Below are positions 7,449 to 9,836 of a stretch of 9,836 bases of DNA, piece after piece; within the stretch, counting starts at the first letter, position 1, and each line of letters starts with the position of its first letter. A program made the translations under genes and the position numbers. The notes under the pieces are model-generated. The model was not told where the DNA came from, searched no databases, and was given only the letters and a program-made list of their open reading frames with translations. This stretch comes from Leadbetterella sp031420365. GTDB lineage: Bacteria; Bacteroidota; Bacteroidia; Cytophagales; Spirosomataceae. The stretch is from contig JANOMP010000105.1 of the NCBI GenBank assembly GCA_031420365.1, positions 1 to 9,836 of the forward strand. The letters run 5' to 3'.

Positions 7449-8031
7449 ATGCAAAACATAAAAGAGATCATAAAAGAAATAAAAACGATTTTTACTCAAG
7501 GCGGTAATGAAGCGTATTTTGGTGAAAAAGTAAGTCAGTTTGAACATGCCGCTCAAAGTTTAATGCTTGCAATTAGTGACGAGCAATCATTGGAAATGCA
7601 GGTAGCAGCGTTTCTTCATGATATTGGACATCTATTACAACCCGAAACAAGCGAAAAGGCTATGGACATTTATGGAACAAAAGACCACGAATATTCTGCT
7701 CAACAATGGCTAAAAAATCGAAGTTTCTCTAGAAAAATACAAGAAGTCGTAAAAAACCATGTACCAGCAAAACGATATTTGTGTTTTAAATATCCAGAAT
7801 ATTTCACAAATTTGTCAAATGCTAGCAAAGAAACTTTGAAGTTTCAAGGCGGAATGATGACTGCTACAGAAGCAAATTTTTTTTGAAAATGACCAATATT
7901 TTGAAGAAAGCATATTGCTAAGAAATTGGGATGACAAAGCAAAGATTCCGAATATTATTCTTCCGAATTTAGAAGAATGCTTAGAAATAGTTAATAACTA
8001 TTTGTCCATAAATTTTAAAAACCGAGTTTAA
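7449..8031 (+). pseudogene. PhnZ-like HD-domain diiron oxygenase, frameshifted in a T8 run
   Basis: A cytoplasmic HD-domain protein resembling PhnZ, the mixed-valent diiron oxygenase that oxidatively cleaves the C-P bond of a 1-hydroxyphosphonate to release phosphate. The frame as written gives 145 residues (stop 7884-7886). It contains the PhnZ-type lid YFGE (Tyr23, Glu26), His33, the HD pair His57-Asp58, His80, His104 in the NHVPAKRYL stretch, and LSNASKETLKFQGG. Just before the stop lies a run of eight T (7877-7884). Removing one T continues the protein through ENDQYFEESILLRNWDDKAK to a stop at 8029-8031, giving 193 residues, the usual family length, and restores Arg158 and Asp161; Asp161 matches the last iron ligand of PhnZ as I recall its numbering. 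There is no signal peptide. The next gene starts 24 bp later. It may be a real pseudogene, a phase-variable or slippage-decoded gene, or a base-calling error. MIOX or TmpB-type activity is the alternative within the family. Confidence 0.85.
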
Positions 8032-8044
8032 CAATAGTTTAAAA
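8025..8044 (+). promoter_or_regulatory. Candidate Pho-box-like direct repeat before the acid phosphatase gene
   Basis: AGTTTAA occurs twice, at 8025-8031 and 8036-8042, separated by CAAT: a 7+4+7 layout with 11-bp period. Read as hexamers it is TTAACA (8028-8033) and TTAAAA (8039-8044); the first is an exact match to the Bacillus PhoP-box consensus. It overlaps the end of the oxygenase homologue and lies just upstream of the phosphatase start. Functional meaning is inferred. Confidence 0.3.
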
Positions 8045-8055
8045 ATACTAAAAAG

Positions 8056-9027
8056 ATGAAAATATTTACTTTAACACATTTCTTTTCTTTGTTCTCCTTA
8101 ATTTGTATCGGGCAGGCCAACACTACATTTATTGTACGACCATATCTTCAAATTGGATCTTCACCATCGCCTACTTCTATAGAAGTTTTATGGCAAACCA
8201 GTGTGACAGATGCCGATTGGAGTATAGAATTTCGTCAATCTGAAAACGAAGCTTGGAAGAAATCAGAAGCTCCTATTGTAAGTAAAATTAAAGCCAACGG
8301 AGTAAAAGAAAGAAACTTATATACCGTAAAATTAATATATCTAGAGCCTGGCAAACTGTTTTATTATCAAGTTATTAAGGACAAGTATGTTGTTTTTACT
8401 TCAGAAGGAAAAGCATTAAAAGTGGCAAATCAACCCTATAGATTTATTGCATTTGGCGACATTGGAGCCAACAAAAGAGAACAAAAAGACATAGCAATGC
8501 AAGCATTTAAATCTAAACCAGATTTTGTGGCTATTACAGGAGATATAGTTTATAATAGAGGGCTTATTACTGAATATGACTCCAAATTTTGGCCAATTTA
8601 TAATGCCGAAAAACCTGATTCCAATGGCGTTCCCATGATGGCAAGCATCCCTTTTGTGGCCGCTCCTGGCAATCACGATATCGACACAAGAGACCTAAAC
8701 ATATATCCTGAGGCTTTGGCTTATTATATGTTTTGGAGTCAACCATTAAACGGCCCAACAAAAGGAGAAGGAAGTGCATTAGTCCCCAAGCTTATAGCAA
8801 ATGATGAAAATCGCATGGCTTTCTTGAAAAGTGCAGGTAGTAAATACCCCGCCATGGCCAACTTCTCGCTTGATTATGGCAATGCACATTGGACAATATT
8901 AGATTCAAATCCTTATGTGGACTGGACCAACAAGGAAGTTTTAGATTGGGTAGAGAAAGATTTAACTTCTTCAAAAAAATCAACTTGGCATTTTGTAATG
9001 TTTCATCATCCAGGATTTAATCCCTAA
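8056..9027 (+). pseudogene. Secreted purple-acid-phosphatase-like phosphoesterase, 3' end removed by an IS
   Basis: An exported metallophosphoesterase of the purple acid phosphatase type, expected to release phosphate from esters at the cell surface or periplasm. The 323-residue remnant has a signal peptide (about 1-20, hydrophobic, ending CIGQA), a fibronectin-like N-terminal domain (about 25-120, starting FIVRPYLQIG) and the start of the catalytic domain: FGDIG (Asp135), GDIVY (Asp163, Tyr166), GNHD (Asn206, His207) and VMFHHPGFN (His317/His318). The fifth motif, GHxH, which supplies the last metal ligands, is absent. The reading frame hits a stop (9025-9027) directly after GFNP, where intact relatives continue with the rest of the domain, and an IS begins at this point. 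Native sequence ends near Asn322. The product is therefore almost surely inactive, and the missing part should lie beyond the far end of the IS. It starts 24 bp after the oxygenase homologue and is likely transcribed with it. Confidence 0.88.
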
Positions 9028-9836
9028 CTCCGCATCTATTTTAGGTTGCCTATTTCTATTTTCATAAATAGGTCGTTTGTTTTTTTTGTAATTTCAGAAA
9101 TACACCAACTTCCGGATATTTTCATTTTGTAAATTGATTTTGCTATTTCAATTATATCTCTTGGAGAGTAGTTATTTAAAAGTTTTGCATTTTTTAATCT
9201 TGTAAACAGCCTATAATAAGCTATCATAGCTATAAAATTGGCAACCAACCAGCCTTCTAGCACGTTTCTATCTTGCATATACATTAGGTCGGCTTTCAAA
9301 AAGTTTTTATACCCATCAAACATAGTTTCCACTTCATTTCTTTGTTTATATGCTTGATATATTTGGTCTGCATTTAAGTCTTCTAAAATAGAATAGGTGT
9401 GAGTAAGTGTGCCGAAGCTGACAAGTTTTTGATAATATTTTTCAATAGTATATTCTTCTGGCTTTGAAACAATTCTTTGCAGATAATCACTTTCTTCTTT
9501 TGTACGAAGTTTTTCATCTAAAAATGTTACTAGTTTCATGGAATCTGTTTCATATTGGTAATACCAAATTATTCTTTCTTGATAAATAAAATAGGTTTTG
9601 AGTTCCAATTTAAAATTGGCTTTGAGTAAAGGCTCAAAATCAATTAGTTTATTGTTGCGATGTAGCGGTATTACATATTGGAGGTTTTCTTTTTTGAGTT
9701 GGTTGATGTTTTGAATACTAAAAAAGCCTTTGTCTGCAATATATATTACATCTTTAATATTCATTTCTTTGATACAAAGTGACATGGACTTTGAGTCAGT
9801 AATGTTGCCATTAATGAGCCGAAAGTACACGGGTTG
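9022..9836 (-). mobile_element. IS4-type insertion sequence, one end only, running off the window
   Basis: The element begins at about 9022, judged by where the phosphatase homology stops after the GFN codons. The outer tip reads CCCTAACTCCGCATC, a candidate terminal inverted repeat that cannot be confirmed because the other end is outside the window; the target-site duplication is likewise unseen. Only about 12 bp separate this tip from the transposase stop codon. The boundary may be off by several bases. Confidence 0.75.
9036..9836 (-). CDS. IS4-family DDE transposase, C-terminal part
   Basis: The C-terminal 266 residues of a transposase that cuts and joins the ends of its own element; the N-terminal part lies beyond the window edge. 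The frame is open through the edge (QPVYFRLINGN), so the GTG at 9828-9830 is not a real start. IS4-type hallmarks, with residues numbered from that valine: VYFRLINGNITD, the second catalytic Asp33 in YIADKGFF, a long beta-strand-rich insertion (about 50-150), and the YREK signature Y-x2-R-x3-E-x6-K, matched exactly by Tyr161, Arg164, Glu168 and Lys175, with Glu168 the catalytic glutamate. The visible frame has no internal stop, so the element may be young and active. Orientation is opposite to every other gene in the window. Subgroup (IS4, IS1634 or a related one) is not settled from this fragment. Confidence 0.9.
   Translation of the reverse strand, partial: QPVYFRLINGNITDSKSMSLCIKEMNIKDVIYIADKGFFSIQNINQLKKENLQYVIPLHRNNKLIDFEPLLKANFKLELKTYFIYQERIIWYYQYETDSMKLVTFLDEKLRTKEESDYLQRIVSKPEEYTIEKYYQKLVSFGTLTHTYSILEDLNADQIYQAYKQRNEVETMFDGYKNFLKADLMYMQDRNVLEGWLVANFIAMIAYYRLFTRLKNAKLLNNYSPRDIIEIAKSIYKMKISGSWCISEITKKTNDLFMKIEIGNLK

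Noticed and set aside
7449..7886. A naturally short 145-residue HD protein
   Set aside because: The next frame continues with sequence that completes the PhnZ-type domain, including RNWDD, and the break is exactly in a T8 run.
9828..9830. GTG as the transposase start codon
   Set aside because: The frame is open past it to the window edge, and the N-terminal third of the transposase is still missing.
1..9836. CRISPR arrays, tRNA or rRNA genes, and integrase attachment sites
   Set aside because: No regularly spaced repeats, no cloverleaf-like or rRNA-like stretch and no integrase were seen on either strand.

Overview
The window looks like the chromosome of a member of the Bacteroidota. It is AT-rich, carries a canonical SusC/SusD outer-membrane pair (TonB-dependent receptor plus lipoprotein), has mostly A-rich leaders without strong Shine-Dalgarno sequences, and its signal peptides end in the -AQ style common in this phylum. 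Genus and species cannot be assigned from the sequence alone.

Layout, left to right. (1) 132-1049: secreted calcineurin-like metallophosphoesterase with a Tat-like signal. (2) 1086-2156: secreted alkaline-phosphatase-superfamily hydrolase, 36 bp downstream and probably co-transcribed, followed by a clear intrinsic terminator (2216-2247). (3) 2157-2544: a 388-bp non-coding leader with three inverted repeats. (4) 2545-5754 susC-like and 5778-7364 susD-like genes, ended by a strong GC-stem terminator (7404-7427). (5) 7449-8031: a cytoplasmic HD-domain protein strongly resembling the PhnZ-type diiron oxygenase that cleaves carbon-phosphorus bonds, split by a one-base frameshift in a run of eight T. 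(6) 8056-9024: a secreted purple-acid-phosphatase-like metallophosphoesterase whose 3' end is cut off by an insertion sequence. (7) About 9022 to the right edge: the 3' part of an IS4-type element, transposase on the minus strand, running out of the window.

Five functions point the same way: three unrelated or distantly related phosphoesterase-type hydrolases outside the cytoplasm, an outer-membrane SusCD importer, and an intracellular C-P-bond-cleaving oxygenase homologue. My inference is a Sus-like locus for acquiring organic phosphorus (phosphoesters and possibly phosphonates) rather than ordinary glycans: no glycoside hydrolase, polysaccharide lyase or carbohydrate esterase is present. 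The substrate cannot be read from the sequence, and the usual partner hydroxylase (PhnY*-type) is not in the window.

The right half appears to be decaying or switchable. The oxygenase homologue loses its last predicted iron ligand through the T8 frameshift, and the phosphatase next to it loses its last metal-binding motif through the IS. Direct repeats with 11-bp period, of the geometry used by PhoB/PhoP-type phosphate regulators, lie upstream of three of the transcription units. This is suggestive but weak in such AT-rich DNA.
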